Positions 9,378 to 19,237 of a DNA stretch of 64,000 nucleotides are shown piece by piece. Positions within the stretch are counted from its first letter, which is position 1; every line of letters begins with the position of its first letter. The DNA comes from CBDEGU01 sp965238045 (lineage in GTDB: Bacteria > Acidobacteriota > Terriglobia > Bryobacterales > UBA6623), in contig CBDEGU010000011.1 in assembly GCA_965238045.1 (NCBI GenBank), positions 845,479-909,478 of the forward strand, written 5' to 3'. Position numbers and translations under genes: made by a program. Below the pieces are notes generated by a model. That model made no database searches and was not told the origin of the DNA. It worked only from the letters and a program-made list of their open reading frames with translations.

Positions 9378-10091
9378 CTATTGAGCTTCCAGCAGAATGC
9401 GGATCTTGTTCCAGGCCGGCATTGAGGCAAGCGTTCCCATGGCCAGTAAGTCCGCTTCGACTTCACGCGATGCAAGCGCTCCGAGTTCGTCGTCGATGCG
9501 GATGGTGAAGCGTGCCAGCGGAGGGGCCGAAGGGGGCGACTCGAGGGGAGAGAGACTCACTTCGAAAACGATGCCCGAGCGCGGCGCTTCACCGTGGTTA
9601 ATGATCACCGCCCTGACTCTGGGTTCGTGATTGTCGGTATACCAGGTTCGGATGCCCGCGATCTGGAGATCCCCGTACGACACCGAACCAGTCGCCGGGA
9701 GCAGGGCCGGCGCATCGTCGACATCTTCCAGGGCCAATCCGGCGCCGGCGCTAAAGAGGCCGGGACGCGATACATAGAGAGCCGCCAGAACGCAAGCCAA
9801 CAGCAGGAGGCCAACCAGAACGAGGTGTTTCGGCTGAACCGAGAACGGCGGCGGCTCAGGCCGGGCCCGCTGGCCTTGCTGGGTCTCGGCGATCCGGGAG
9901 GATGGGGCGACAGGATCGGGGACGTCCGGCTGCGCTGTTACCGCCGGGGGCCGGGTTGCGGGCCTGGGCTTGGGCCGCGGCACCGGGCGTTCCAGCTCGG
10001 AGTCTTCGGCGATCCGGGTGCCACAGCCGGGACAGACGGTGTCTCCCACCCCCAGCTCTCTGCCGCACTCAGGGCAATCAATACTAAACAT
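9378..10091 (-). CDS. Zinc-ribbon membrane protein
   Basis: The 237-aa protein begins with a zinc ribbon (CPECGRELGVGDTVCPGCG) followed by a proline-rich linker and one membrane segment (LVLVGLLLLACVLAALYVS). The C-terminal domain, about 120 residues, contains RAVIINHGEAPRSGIVFEVS, resembling the FxLYD/DUF3426-type beta domain. The start at 10091 has GGGAGAGG upstream. A much longer frame reaching 11153 overlaps the LRR gene and is a shadow. Such proteins are thought to expose the beta domain outside the membrane; the role is unknown. Confidence 0.8.
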   Translation of the reverse strand: MFSIDCPECGRELGVGDTVCPGCGTRIAEDSELERPVPRPKPRPATRPPAVTAQPDVPDPVAPSSRIAETQQGQRARPEPPPFSVQPKHLVLVGLLLLACVLAALYVSRPGLFSAGAGLALEDVDDAPALLPATGSVSYGDLQIAGIRTWYTDNHEPRVRAVIINHGEAPRSGIVFEVSLSPLESPPSAPPLARFTIRIDDELGALASREVEADLLAMGTLASMPAWNKIRILLEAQ

Positions 10092-10234
10092 GCCAGGCCT
10101 CTCCCAAGCGCATTGTAGCATCGCGGTCGTCACGCCCCAGAGCCGGCTCCGAAGCCTGTCGCGGCCCCTTGAGTGGGTCTCGCGACTTGCTCTGGGCCGA
10201 AGCCAGCCGCGACGGCCGGCCGGGCAGGTTCTGA

Positions 10235-10240
10235 TATAAT
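10235..10240 (+). promoter_or_regulatory. Possible -10 box of the LRR gene
   Basis: TATAAT occurs 62 bases before the LRR start codon in otherwise GC-rich sequence. No matching TTGACA is seen 16-18 bases upstream, so support is limited to the -10 match and its position. Confidence 0.3.
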
Positions 10241-10301
10241 TCCGCCCAGCGGCGGTTGCCGGCGGGAGTCTTCGCGCCCACCTTGATGCGCGCCGCCGGG
10301 C

Positions 10302-12473
10302 ATGCCGGCGCTGTATGCCGAACGCTGGCTGATCGTGACCCATTTGATCTCGCATTTCATTTCGCTGAGGAAGAAGCGCGGCCGGTTTCTCGCCGGGATC
10401 GTCGTTCTCTGCGCGCTTGTCTCGGCCGCGCGGCCGCTCCGTTCCGAAACAGCCGACCGCCGCGTCGCGGAATGGGTGCTGGTCATGGGCGGCGTGGTAG
10501 AAACCAGCGGCGCTGCCAGGCGGGCTGACTCGGCGGATCAGCTTCCGGCCGGAGAGTTCCGGCTTGCCGTGATCGATCTGGTCGGAACGAACGTTTACCC
10601 GCCCGATCTGAAGCGTCTTGCGGAACTCGAGTATCTCAGAGAGTTGTATCTGCCGGGACCGATTTGGAACCGCAACGCCGACGGAGGTAAGGACCTCAGC
10701 CGCGATCTGCGCCATATTGCCGGGATCGCCTCGCTTGAGAAGCTCAGCTTCAGCTATCACTTTCTCGACAACATCCGTTTCAGCGACACCGGGCTGGAGG
10801 AGATCGGCGATCTCTGGAACCTCAAGGAACTGACGCTGCGTCAGACGGCCGTGCGCGGACATTCGCTGGCGTCGTTTCGGCGGCTGGAAGCGCTCGACGT
10901 GACGCTGTCGCGGTTTGACGACGAGGGCATGCGCAATCTGGCGGGCGCGACGGAACTGCGGCGGCTGCGGCTCGGGGATACGCTCGTCACTGACGCCGGG
11001 CTGGCGCATCTGGGCAAGCTGCGAAAACTCGAGGAACTCGACTTGCACGGTACGCAAATCAGCGAAGCCGGGATCGCGCGGCTGCGGCACTTGAGTGAAA
11101 TGCGGAAGCTCAACCTGATGGGAGTCGGCCTCTCCGACGAGGGTTTGGCGCATCTGGCGGGAATGCGCAAGCTAGAGGTGCTGAACCTCTACCGGGCGAA
11201 GATCTCCAACGCGGGGCTCGAACGCCTGCGACAGTTTCGTCATCTGCGAGAGCTCGATCTGCGCTACACCCGGACGACGCCGGCCGGGATCGAGCGTCTG
11301 CGCGCGGCCCTGCCCGGCACGCGCGTGGTTTTCGTCGATGTATCGCTGCGTCCGCCGGCCGTGATGAGCAAGATCGAGGCGCCCCGGCCGGGCGATGACC
11401 AGGCCGTTGCCCGCTGGGCGAGATCGCTGGGAGGCGAAGCCGTTCTCGAGGCTGGAAAGCTGATCACGCTGTCGCTGGCGGCGACGGCCGTGGTGGATCC
11501 ACAGCTCGCATATCTGGAAGGCCTCGGGTCGCTGCGTGATCTCAATCTGGCGTCGACCGAAACCGGGGATCTGGGGCTTCGTCACCTCGCCAAGCTCACC
11601 TCGCTCAGGCGGCTTAACCTCGACAACACGACGATCACCGACCGGGGCTTGGAGTCGCTGGCGAATCTGACGGCTCTGGAAAGCCTGTCCCTCGACCATA
11701 GCTTCGTCGAGGGCGAGGGGCTCGCCCGGTTGACGGGCTTGCGGGCGCTGCGCCGTCTGAGCCTGAGCGGCACACCGCTCGGGAATCGCGGATTGGAAAT
11801 GGCCAGCCGGCTGACCTGGCTGAAAGAGTTCTCGATTGCCCACACCGATATCACCGACGAAGGAATGGCCCGCCTTGCCCAGCTCGAGGCTCTGGAGCGT
11901 CTGGACATGACAGGAACCGACGCGGGCGACGCGGGGCTTGTGTTTCTGGGGGGACTTGGCGAGTTGCGGGCGCTTTCGCTCAGCTACGCAAGGTTTACCG
12001 ACAAGGGTGTCGCGCATCTTCGCCGGCTTTACAAACTGGAAACACTGGACCTGCGCCGCACGCGCCTTACCGACGAGGGTCTCGAGGCGCTCTCTGGACT
12101 GCGGAACCTTAGGCGGCTCAATCTCGAACATACCGATGTATCCGATGACGGGCTTTGCCACCTGGAGCGGCTTAGCCGCCTGGAAGACTTGAATCTCGAC
12201 AACACCTACGTGACCGACGACGGGATCCGGTACTTGGAGAAGTTCAGGAATCTTCGCCGGCTGAACCTCTACCACACGGTGGTCACCGCGAAGGGATACC
12301 AGCGCTTGAAGGCGGCTTTGCCAGCCTGCGAAGTGATCTGGGATCCCGCGTCGGGGCTTCCCAATCGCCGACGCGCCGACCTGGGGAGGCGCCTGGAACG
12401 GAAAATAGAGAACCGGGACGCGGCGGCGGCGAGGCGGCGGCTGCTGGCCGGCGGGTTGAACTTTGGCCGCTGA
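10302..12473 (+). CDS. Exported leucine-rich-repeat protein
   Basis: The 723-aa protein has an N-terminal hydrophobic segment (FLAGIVVLCALVSAA), suggesting export. Most of the rest is about 20 tandem 24-residue repeats of the form GL.HL..L..LR.L.L..T.ITD.G, typical of the ribonuclease-inhibitor/RNI-like LRRs abundant in Planctomycetes and Solibacter-like acidobacteria. Repeats fall in two blocks (about residues 90-330 and 390-690), separated by GTRVVFVDVSLRPPAVMSK and a degenerate unit. LRRs normally bind proteins; the partner is unknown. Confidence 0.85.
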   Translation: MPALYAERWLIVTHLISHFISLRKKRGRFLAGIVVLCALVSAARPLRSETADRRVAEWVLVMGGVVETSGAARRADSADQLPAGEFRLAVIDLVGTNVYPPDLKRLAELEYLRELYLPGPIWNRNADGGKDLSRDLRHIAGIASLEKLSFSYHFLDNIRFSDTGLEEIGDLWNLKELTLRQTAVRGHSLASFRRLEALDVTLSRFDDEGMRNLAGATELRRLRLGDTLVTDAGLAHLGKLRKLEELDLHGTQISEAGIARLRHLSEMRKLNLMGVGLSDEGLAHLAGMRKLEVLNLYRAKISNAGLERLRQFRHLRELDLRYTRTTPAGIERLRAALPGTRVVFVDVSLRPPAVMSKIEAPRPGDDQAVARWARSLGGEAVLEAGKLITLSLAATAVVDPQLAYLEGLGSLRDLNLASTETGDLGLRHLAKLTSLRRLNLDNTTITDRGLESLANLTALESLSLDHSFVEGEGLARLTGLRALRRLSLSGTPLGNRGLEMASRLTWLKEFSIAHTDITDEGMARLAQLEALERLDMTGTDAGDAGLVFLGGLGELRALSLSYARFTDKGVAHLRRLYKLETLDLRRTRLTDEGLEALSGLRNLRRLNLEHTDVSDDGLCHLERLSRLEDLNLDNTYVTDDGIRYLEKFRNLRRLNLYHTVVTAKGYQRLKAALPACEVIWDPASGLPNRRRADLGRRLERKIENRDAAAARRRLLAGGLNFGR

Positions 12474-12491
12474 ACGGCGTACTGTTTTGAT

Positions 12492-13460
12492 GTGAGAGTT
12501 GCGAACCGATTCCTGGTCGTGGGGTTAGCACGGCCGTGGCTCGCCGCGCTAGCGCTGCTTGTCTGCTGCGCGCCGCTGGCGAAGGGGGCCGGCGACCGGG
12601 TTCAAGTCGGCGAGCGGCTTGTGATCGGCGTGGGCGAGGAGACCGGCGACGCGGTCTGTATTTTCTGCTCGCTGGTGATTGACGGCGAAGTCAGGGGCGA
12701 CGCGGTTTCGATCGGCGGATCGGTGGAGAGCATGGGGAACGTGGGCGGCGCGGTCGTGGCTGTCGGCGGGCCGGTCGTGCTGGGCGGCCGCGTGGGCGGC
12801 GAGGTTGTTTCGGTGGGCGCGGACGTGGAACTGCGGCCCGAAGCACGTGTCGGCGGCGGCGTCACCGCGGTGTTCGGTCAGGTAATAGGTCACGAGCAGG
12901 CCGGCATCCGGGGGCAGGTGATTTCGGTTCGCGCGATGATGCCGATGGTGGCCTCGGGACTGGCGATTGTCGGCGGTGTCTTGTTGCTGATGCTGATGTT
13001 TTTTCAGCCACTGCTGGCCTTGCTCTGCGCCGCGATCATGGGCAGGACGCGGGTCCAGGTGCTGGCCGATACAGCCCGGAGCCGGGCTGGGATGTCGTTC
13101 CTGGCCGGCGTGGCTCTGATAGCAATTTCCGGTTTGCTGGCGGTTCTTTCGGTGGCCGCGCCATTCTGGATACCGGGGATTTTCTTTCCCTTCTGCGTGC
13201 TCTTGCTGGTCTTGCTTGTCGGGGGCTATACGGGCATCAGCTATTGGGCGGGTCGGGCGATGGCGTCTCGGACCACTCTGCTGACGACGACCGTGCTGGG
13301 CGCGCTGCTGGTGACGATCATTCAGTGGATCCCGGTGATCGGCTGGCTCGTGGGCTGCATCTTCTTCATGATGGCGCTGGGGGCGGGGCTGCTCAGCGGG
13401 CTGGGCACTTCGGTCGACTGGCTGCGCGATCAAACCGCGCGGAAGCAGACGGCGGAATAG
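12492..13460 (+). CDS. Polymer-forming-like membrane protein
   Basis: The protein is about 322 aa from a GTG at 12492, 18 bases after the LRR stop. It has a signal peptide (LAALALLVCCAPLAKGAG), then a glycine/valine-rich beta-helix region (residues 50-130: GEVRGDAVSIGGSV, GAVVAVGGPVVLGGRVGG) like bactofilin/polymer-forming domains. At least four C-terminal membrane helices follow. Related proteins occur in many acidobacteria with unknown function. The beta-helix would lie outside the cytoplasm if the signal peptide is used. It is probably co-transcribed with the LRR gene. Confidence 0.75.
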   Translation: MRVANRFLVVGLARPWLAALALLVCCAPLAKGAGDRVQVGERLVIGVGEETGDAVCIFCSLVIDGEVRGDAVSIGGSVESMGNVGGAVVAVGGPVVLGGRVGGEVVSVGADVELRPEARVGGGVTAVFGQVIGHEQAGIRGQVISVRAMMPMVASGLAIVGGVLLLMLMFFQPLLALLCAAIMGRTRVQVLADTARSRAGMSFLAGVALIAISGLLAVLSVAAPFWIPGIFFPFCVLLLVLLVGGYTGISYWAGRAMASRTTLLTTTVLGALLVTIIQWIPVIGWLVGCIFFMMALGAGLLSGLGTSVDWLRDQTARKQTAE

Positions 13461-13622
13461 AATGAGGGCCTCGGTGTTTCGAGCCGTTCATCGCCGGCGC
13501 TGTTTCAGGGCCGGTGCTCTTTGAGGAACCGGTCGTAGAGATCCCGGCCTTCGCGGGCTCTCGTCCAGACATCGTGGGCGGTCCGCCGGGATCTTATGCT
13601 CTCCCCCGGGCACGAACTGGTT

Positions 13623-13628
13623 TATAAT
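13623..13628 (+). promoter_or_regulatory. Possible -10 box of the DUF1501 gene
   Basis: TATAAT lies 37 bases before the chosen start at 13665 in a 204-base gap with no other gene. No strong -35 element is visible. Confidence 0.35.
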
Positions 13629-13664
13629 AGTGCCAGAGAGCGAGTTCGGTCAGGGAGGGTCGGC

Positions 13665-15125
13665 ATGCTTCACATTCCAGGGCGTCTGTCTGTTCGTAAT
13701 TGCGATGGAGTGAGCCGCAGGGATTTCTTGGAGGTCGGTTCGCTTGGATTGTTGGGGATGAATCTTTCCGGCGTTCTGGCGCTACAGGACGCGGCGAAGG
13801 CCGCCGCGACGCCGCCGCGCTTTCAGGGCGCGACCGGTTTTGGGCGGGCGAAATCGGTCATCATGCTCTTCTTGCAGGGCGGGCCGAGTCACATCGACAT
13901 TTGGGATCCGAAACCCGACGCCCCCTCGAATGTCCGCGGCGAGTTCAAGGCCATCAAGACGAAGGTGCCCGGGATCTGGCTGAGCGAGACGATGCCCATG
14001 CTCGCCGAGTCGGTGGACAAGTGCACGCTGATCCGCTCGATGAGTTATACGCCCAAGGGGCTGTTCAATCACACGGCGGCGATTTACCAAATGCTGACCG
14101 GCTATCCGCCCGACAAGGTCTCTCCGTCGGGTCAGCTCGAGCCGCCCTCGCCCATCGACTTTCCAACGGCCGGTTCGTGGATCAGCAAGAAGAAACCACC
14201 GACCGAGGCGGTATTGCCGTTCGTCGAATTGCCCCGGCCGCTGCAGGAGTCGAGCATCATCGGCAAGGGCGGTGCGGCGGGATTCATCGGCAAGGCCTTC
14301 GACCCGTATCGCCTTTATCAGGATCCCAACAAGCCGATCCGGCTTGACGATCTGAGCCTGCGTAAGGAAACTTCGCCGCAACGCCTGAGGGACCGCTTCG
14401 AGTTGCTCAGGGGCATCAACAGGTCGATGCCGGATCTTGAGAAAGCCGTGCGGAACACGGCGCTCGATACCTACTACGAAAAGGCCTTCGACTTAGTTCT
14501 TTCGGGCAAGGCGCGCGACGCCTTCGATCTGGAGAAAGAGCCGGGCCGTGTTCGTGACCGCTATGGGCGCAACACGTTCGGACAGGGCGTGCTCATGGCG
14601 CGCCGGCTGATCGAGGCCGGGACGCGTTTCGTGCAGGTCAACTGGCCGTCGGTATCCAACGGCGACCCGGAAACCACGGCCTTTGACACCCACTCGTCGA
14701 ACTTCGGACCGCTGAAAAATCTGCACTGTCCGGTGCTGGACCGAAGTCTCGCGGCACTGCTCGGGGACATGACCGAACGCGGGCTGCTCGATGAGACGCT
14801 GGTAGTGGCGGTTGGCGAGTTTGGACGTTCGCCGCGGCTGGGCGTAAGCACCTCGGGCAACTCCAACTCACCCGACGGCCGCGATCACTGGCCCTATTGC
14901 TACACGGCGCTGGTGGCCGGAGCGGGCATTCCGGGAGGCCGTCTTTACGGCGAGTCCGACGACACGGCTTCGTCGCCCAAGGAAAAGCCCGTCCACCCGA
15001 ACGACCTGCTGGCGACGGTTTATTACGCCCTGGGCATCGACCCGAATCAGGAAATCCACAACCATCTCAACCAGCCGCGCACCCTGGTGAAGGGTAAGGC
15101 CGTGACCGGCTTGTTCGTAGGCTAG
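13665..15125 (+). CDS. DUF1501 protein with Tat signal
   Basis: DUF1501 proteins are sulfatase-like members of the alkaline phosphatase superfamily, common in Planctomycetes and Acidobacteriota. The 486-aa protein begins with a Tat motif (SRRDFLEVGSLGLLGMNL). It has FLQGGPSHIDIWDPKPD, HTAAIYQMLTGYPP, and the metal-site-like regions FDTHSSNFGPLKNL, VVAVGEFGRSPRLG and GRDHWPYCYT. The start at 13665 is preceded by GGGAGGG; an upstream ATG at 13596 has no such site. Enzymatic activity is not established for the family. Confidence 0.9.
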   Translation: MLHIPGRLSVRNCDGVSRRDFLEVGSLGLLGMNLSGVLALQDAAKAAATPPRFQGATGFGRAKSVIMLFLQGGPSHIDIWDPKPDAPSNVRGEFKAIKTKVPGIWLSETMPMLAESVDKCTLIRSMSYTPKGLFNHTAAIYQMLTGYPPDKVSPSGQLEPPSPIDFPTAGSWISKKKPPTEAVLPFVELPRPLQESSIIGKGGAAGFIGKAFDPYRLYQDPNKPIRLDDLSLRKETSPQRLRDRFELLRGINRSMPDLEKAVRNTALDTYYEKAFDLVLSGKARDAFDLEKEPGRVRDRYGRNTFGQGVLMARRLIEAGTRFVQVNWPSVSNGDPETTAFDTHSSNFGPLKNLHCPVLDRSLAALLGDMTERGLLDETLVVAVGEFGRSPRLGVSTSGNSNSPDGRDHWPYCYTALVAGAGIPGGRLYGESDDTASSPKEKPVHPNDLLATVYYALGIDPNQEIHNHLNQPRTLVKGKAVTGLFVG

Positions 15126-15232
15126 CCCCCAAACCGAAGCAGCGAGTGATTTGGCAGCCGCGCAAACCGGCGGCGAACCATCCCTGGCGGCGGTCGCTGC
15201 TGTCGCGAAAACAGAAAACGGCGGAATCGTCG

Positions 15233-15318
15233 GGGCTGTCACAAGCGCTGGCGAAACGCTCTCTAATTCGCAAGGACTTAGGCCATGCGCGGCTGACTGT
15301 CCCAGCATTTTTTCACAG
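15233..15318 (+). repeat. Interspersed repeat, copy 1
   Basis: The sequence shares ACAAGCGCTGGCGAA and CTGTCCCAGCATTTTTTCA, with similar spacing, with 21765-21846. Both copies lie in gaps after genes in the resident region. On the minus strand they read EKMLGQ.AAH.LS..E, but no gene is evident. Confidence 0.65.
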
Positions 15319-15353
15319 CTTCTCAGCAAGCGGCCCAGCCACATAGCCACCGC

Positions 15354-17264
15354 CTACCGATCCCACCCCACAATCTCATCAATCGTGGCCACCGCAATCG
15401 GGTGATAGAGCGGCCGGGCCTTGCGGTAAATCGCCGCGGCGCCGCTCTTGCCCTCTTCGGTTTTGACCAGTTCGCTATAGAGAGGCTTGAGGAATTTGCG
15501 CCGCCCCACCGTCGTTAAAAAGGTTTCGACCCGCGGGTAGGCGGGCTCGTAGTTGTTGCGAATGGAGATCAGCAGCCACTGAAAAAGAATCTCGGAATTC
15601 TCCGACACGGTAAGAGCGCAGGTTTCATCGAGTGCCTTCATCTGGGAAGGCTGCAAGTCCGCGGGCAGCGAGCGCAGGAAGTGAAGCCACTCTTGGGTCG
15701 TCCATTCCCTCGTTGGAATCTCGCTGGCCGAAATCACCCCCTCGGTCCAGCTCTTGGTGGCTCGCTCTACTTCCCTAAAAGCATCCGATTCCGGCACGGG
15801 GGCGTTCTCGGGCAGGCCAGGCTCTAGAAGCCACTTCTTAAGCGGGACCTTCTCGATCAAATCAGGAACCTCGCTCGCGAGATGCTTCTCAAGATAGGCC
15901 AGAAAATCGGCCGTCGTGACGCTTTGAAACGAGAAGTGATCGAAGTAGCCGCGCAGAAAGGCGTCAAAACGCTCCCGGCCAGCGGCCTCTTCGAGCGCGC
16001 GGAGAAAGAGCGCGCCTTTGACATAGGGTACGCCAGTGAATCCAGCGTCGGGGTCACGGCCATTGAGGTCGATATAGAGTACCTGATCGCGGGCGTCGAG
16101 CTGGCGCAATTCCTGATGCAACTCGCTCGACTCCAGCGCCAGCTCCATGTTGGCTCGGGCCACACCGTAGACGGCCTCCTGAATTCGGTTCTCAAGATAG
16201 ACCGTAAAGCCCTCATTGAGCCAGAAATCCCGCCACGTGGCGTTGGTGACCAGGTTTCCCGACCAGGAGTGGGCCAGCTCGTGGGCCACCAGACTGACAA
16301 GACTTTTATCCCCGGCCAAGACCGTGGGCGTGGCGAAGGTCAGACGAGGATTCTCCATTCCGCCGAACGGAAAACTAGGCGGCAAAACGAGGATGTCGTA
16401 GCGTTGCCAGCGGTAGGGGCCGTAGAGTTGTTCGACCGTCTCGATCATCCGCTCGGTGTCTTCAAACTCCTTGGCGGCGCGTTCCGCGACCCCGGGCTCG
16501 GCGTAAATTCCCGTTCGCTCGCCCATCGGTTTGAAGACCAAGTCGCCCACCGCCAGCGCGATCAAATACGACGGAATCGCCTGGGGCATCTGGAAGCGGT
16601 ATTGGCCCGGCGAGGGCGCCTCAGACCGGTCGCGGGCCTCCATCTCGGCGCTCATGACCGCAAACAGGTCGGCCGGTGTGCGAATTGTCGCGCCGTAACT
16701 GACCCGAACACCCGGCGTGTCTTGCAACGGTATCCAGCTTCGCGCGTGGATCGCCTGGGACTGCGTATAGAGAAATGGGTGTTTCTTGCCGGCCGTCTGA
16801 GCCGGGTCGAGCCATTGGAGCGCCGACGCGCCCGGCCCGGTGGCGTAGTGAACTCGGACGCGGCTCGTTTCCGGCGGCAGTTCGATCGTCAGCGGCGCGC
16901 CCAGGATCGGATCGTGTTCGCCGACCTCGAACCGCGCCGGGACGAACGCGCCGTCACTTGCCGCGGTCTCCACTGCCTGTATGTCAAGTTCGCGCGTGTC
17001 GAGAATCAGTTCATCAGCGTCAGGCGCTTCACGCTTCACGACAAGGGTCGCCGAACCGCTCAGCGTCTTGCTTGCAAACGAGACATCAAGATCCAGTTCG
17101 ACGCGCGTGAGGCGAACCTGCTCAGGGTTGGAATAGGAGTGCGCGTCCTTTCGAACATTCGGAACTAGCAAAAAACGGTTGTCCTCCATGCCCGGCCGCC
17201 CGCAGCCGGCTGGCAGCAGTAAGAGAGCGGTCGCGATCCATAGGCCTGAGCGGGGCCAATCCAT
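15354..17264 (-). CDS. M1-family aminopeptidase lipoprotein
   Basis: The 636-aa zinc metallopeptidase has the M1 signature HELAHSWSGNLVTNATWRDF with NEGFTVYLE (HExxH plus distal Glu) and the exopeptidase motif GGMENPR. The start at 17264 gives a lipoprotein signal (ATALLLLPAGCGRP, lipobox LPAGC), which places the protein at the membrane outside the cytoplasm. Its length and C-terminal helical domain (FLRSLPADLQPSQMKALD) match leukotriene-A4-hydrolase-like M1 enzymes. It removes N-terminal residues from peptides; natural substrates are unknown. Confidence 0.9.
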   Translation of the reverse strand: MDWPRSGLWIATALLLLPAGCGRPGMEDNRFLLVPNVRKDAHSYSNPEQVRLTRVELDLDVSFASKTLSGSATLVVKREAPDADELILDTRELDIQAVETAASDGAFVPARFEVGEHDPILGAPLTIELPPETSRVRVHYATGPGASALQWLDPAQTAGKKHPFLYTQSQAIHARSWIPLQDTPGVRVSYGATIRTPADLFAVMSAEMEARDRSEAPSPGQYRFQMPQAIPSYLIALAVGDLVFKPMGERTGIYAEPGVAERAAKEFEDTERMIETVEQLYGPYRWQRYDILVLPPSFPFGGMENPRLTFATPTVLAGDKSLVSLVAHELAHSWSGNLVTNATWRDFWLNEGFTVYLENRIQEAVYGVARANMELALESSELHQELRQLDARDQVLYIDLNGRDPDAGFTGVPYVKGALFLRALEEAAGRERFDAFLRGYFDHFSFQSVTTADFLAYLEKHLASEVPDLIEKVPLKKWLLEPGLPENAPVPESDAFREVERATKSWTEGVISASEIPTREWTTQEWLHFLRSLPADLQPSQMKALDETCALTVSENSEILFQWLLISIRNNYEPAYPRVETFLTTVGRRKFLKPLYSELVKTEEGKSGAAAIYRKARPLYHPIAVATIDEIVGWDR

Positions 17265-17308
17265 TGGATGATGGTAGCGATTCGGCGGTACACTCATCCG
17301 CCGGCACC

Positions 17309-18376
17309 CTAGCCGTACTTCTCCCGCAGCCGGCGGGCCGCCTCGGCTTCGTTCTTGAGTTTGACGTAAACCTCGTCGACCGAGACATCGGCGGCGGACC
17401 CAGGGGCGAAACCGCAGTCCGGGTTCAGCGTGATTCGTTCGGGTGAGAGATGTTCGAGGGCCAACTCCACGCGCTGGACAATGGTTTCGGCCGAATCGAT
17501 CTGGCCCGGCTGGCAGCTTACGCAGCCCAGACCGATTTCGAGGTGTTCGGGCAACCGCCGGAATACCGGCATCTCACCCGAGCCCGGAGCGGTAAATTCC
17601 ATCGTAAGGTGGTCGACATCGAGCCGGGCGAGTTGCGGCAGAATCGGATCGTAGCCGCCAGCGTGCGTTTCGTCGCCGCGGACGCGCGCGCCAGCCCGGC
17701 GGCAGAGGTGAACCGCTCGCTTGACGCCCGTCACGCCATCGAACACCTGGTTATCCATATCAACGGCGAAGTCCGCGGCGCGGTCCGGATTCTCATACCT
17801 CGCGCGAACCTCCGGGTCCACAAACAAACACAGATGCGGATCATCCACTTGAATGATCGCCGCCCCTTCATCGCGCAGGAGAGCGGCTTCCCGGCGCAGA
17901 ATCGGAACGCAGTCCTCGACGAATGCCTCGCGGGTCGGATAGGCGCCGGCGGATTTCTCCTTGTCCCACATGCGCTCGCCCAGCAGCGCGGGCGCTGGCA
18001 GAGTCGCCTTGATGTCCCGGCTGGTGAGCTGCTTCTGAAAGGCGACCTCGCGGGCGATAAAGCCGGGCTGCTTTGGCGAAAGCTTGTCCACCACGACAGT
18101 GCGCGGCCGGCCGTCGTCATACTGGCTCAGCTCGAAGCCGTGAGCCAGTTCGGCAATCACGCCAATGTAAGATTTTCGGCGCCACTCGCCGTCGGTGATC
18201 ACATCCAGACCCGCCGATTCCTGAAGCGCGACGGCGAAACGAACGGCCGCGTCCATCCTTTGTTCGTAATCCTCGGCGGGAATGGGACTGTCGTCGAGAA
18301 TCAGATCCTTGACGAAACCGGGCCGCGGCATCGAGCCGATCACCGAAGCTGGAAACAGTACCTTGGCGGGATTCAT
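17309..18376 (-). CDS. MetE C-terminal-like methyltransferase
   Basis: This 355-aa protein is a single cobalamin-independent methionine synthase C-terminal TIM barrel, without the MetE N-terminal half. It starts with SVIGSMPRPGFV and has TDGEWRRKSY. The zinc-ligand set appears kept: His and Cys in VHLCRRAG, Glu in LTMEFTAP and Cys in LNPDCGFAP. Stand-alone members transfer methyl or other alkyl groups between thiols; the substrate is unknown. Its ATG overlaps the stop of the nucleotidyltransferase gene (ATGA), so the two are translationally coupled. Confidence 0.85.
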   Translation of the reverse strand: MNPAKVLFPASVIGSMPRPGFVKDLILDDSPIPAEDYEQRMDAAVRFAVALQESAGLDVITDGEWRRKSYIGVIAELAHGFELSQYDDGRPRTVVVDKLSPKQPGFIAREVAFQKQLTSRDIKATLPAPALLGERMWDKEKSAGAYPTREAFVEDCVPILRREAALLRDEGAAIIQVDDPHLCLFVDPEVRARYENPDRAADFAVDMDNQVFDGVTGVKRAVHLCRRAGARVRGDETHAGGYDPILPQLARLDVDHLTMEFTAPGSGEMPVFRRLPEHLEIGLGCVSCQPGQIDSAETIVQRVELALEHLSPERITLNPDCGFAPGSAADVSVDEVYVKLKNEAEAARRLREKYG

Positions 18377-19146
18377 GATGTTTTCTTGAGATGTTTCGAT
18401 TCCCAATGACGGCGCGCATATTCAAAATCTTCCTGGGTGTCGATCTCGATATACCCTCCAGGCGTATCGACATGGGATATCGCGACTCCAGCTTCAATCA
18501 TCTCCTGCAGGAGGTGAATCAAGTACGCCTCGCCAAAGGAACGCGCCTCGCGGAACGGACCTCCATCGCTTGCCTGGCGGCAACGGTGGTAGTGTTCGCG
18601 CAACTTCGCCGCCCCTGCGGCGGAGAATTTCGCGACGCCCACGAACTCGCCATGCGCGTCCGAATCAGCGATCGTGCGATGAATGCGCTTCACCCACCCG
18701 TTCGCGGCAATCACCTTCTCGGCGTCGCCGCTGGGATGCTCTTTGCGATGCTCATATCGCGCGAGCCAGTCGGTATCGACCAGCAAGGAGACCTCACCCC
18801 GGCTGGCCAGCAGATCGCGCAGCCCGTCTGGAGTAAACAGGATGTCGGAGTAGCAGCAGAAAAACGGCCCCGTCATCAGATCCTCGGCGTGGAACAAGGA
18901 AGCGAGAATATTGTTATTCGGCCAGTCGGCGTTGTGGCGGAAACTGAAGTCAGGATGCCGCTCGCAAACTTTGTCGATCTGATATCCGCCGATGAAGCAG
19001 ACCCGCTCGACCCCGTTGCGGCGGAAGGCCTCAAGCGTCCAGGCCAAAATGGAACGGCCGCCGACCTCGGCGAAACACTTTGGCGCGTCGGCGGTCGCCG
19101 GCATCAGGCGCCTGCCTCGTCCCGCGCCGATGATAATAGCTTGCAT
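18373..19146 (-). CDS. LicC-like sugar/choline-phosphate nucleotidyltransferase
   Basis: The 257-aa protein has the nucleotidyltransferase signature at its N-terminus (IIIGAGRGRRLMPATADAPKC). It also has GGRSILAWTLEAFRRNG, the NNNILASLFHA loop typical of LicC-type CTP:phosphocholine cytidylyltransferases, and a YSDILF acidic motif. It probably couples a nucleotide to a phosphorylated small alcohol or sugar. It is coupled by a 4-base overlap with the MetE-like gene. Which phospho-substrate it uses cannot be told. Confidence 0.8.
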   Translation of the reverse strand: MQAIIIGAGRGRRLMPATADAPKCFAEVGGRSILAWTLEAFRRNGVERVCFIGGYQIDKVCERHPDFSFRHNADWPNNNILASLFHAEDLMTGPFFCCYSDILFTPDGLRDLLASRGEVSLLVDTDWLARYEHRKEHPSGDAEKVIAANGWVKRIHRTIADSDAHGEFVGVAKFSAAGAAKLREHYHRCRQASDGGPFREARSFGEAYLIHLLQEMIEAGVAISHVDTPGGYIEIDTQEDFEYARRHWESKHLKKTS

Positions 19147-19237
19147 ATTAGTGATTGCTCTCGCTCAAGAATTCAGGGCTGCAAACCCAAGAAGTTTCGT
19201 CCCGGAGAAATTTCGCCCCCAAGAAAACAGGACGGCA

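Noticed and set aside
9378..11153. 591-codon minus-strand frame
   Set aside because: Only the part to 10091 (zinc ribbon onward) is real; the rest is antisense to the LRR gene.
11172..12275. 367-codon minus-strand frame
   Set aside because: Antisense shadow of the LRR repeats, which explains its periodic look.
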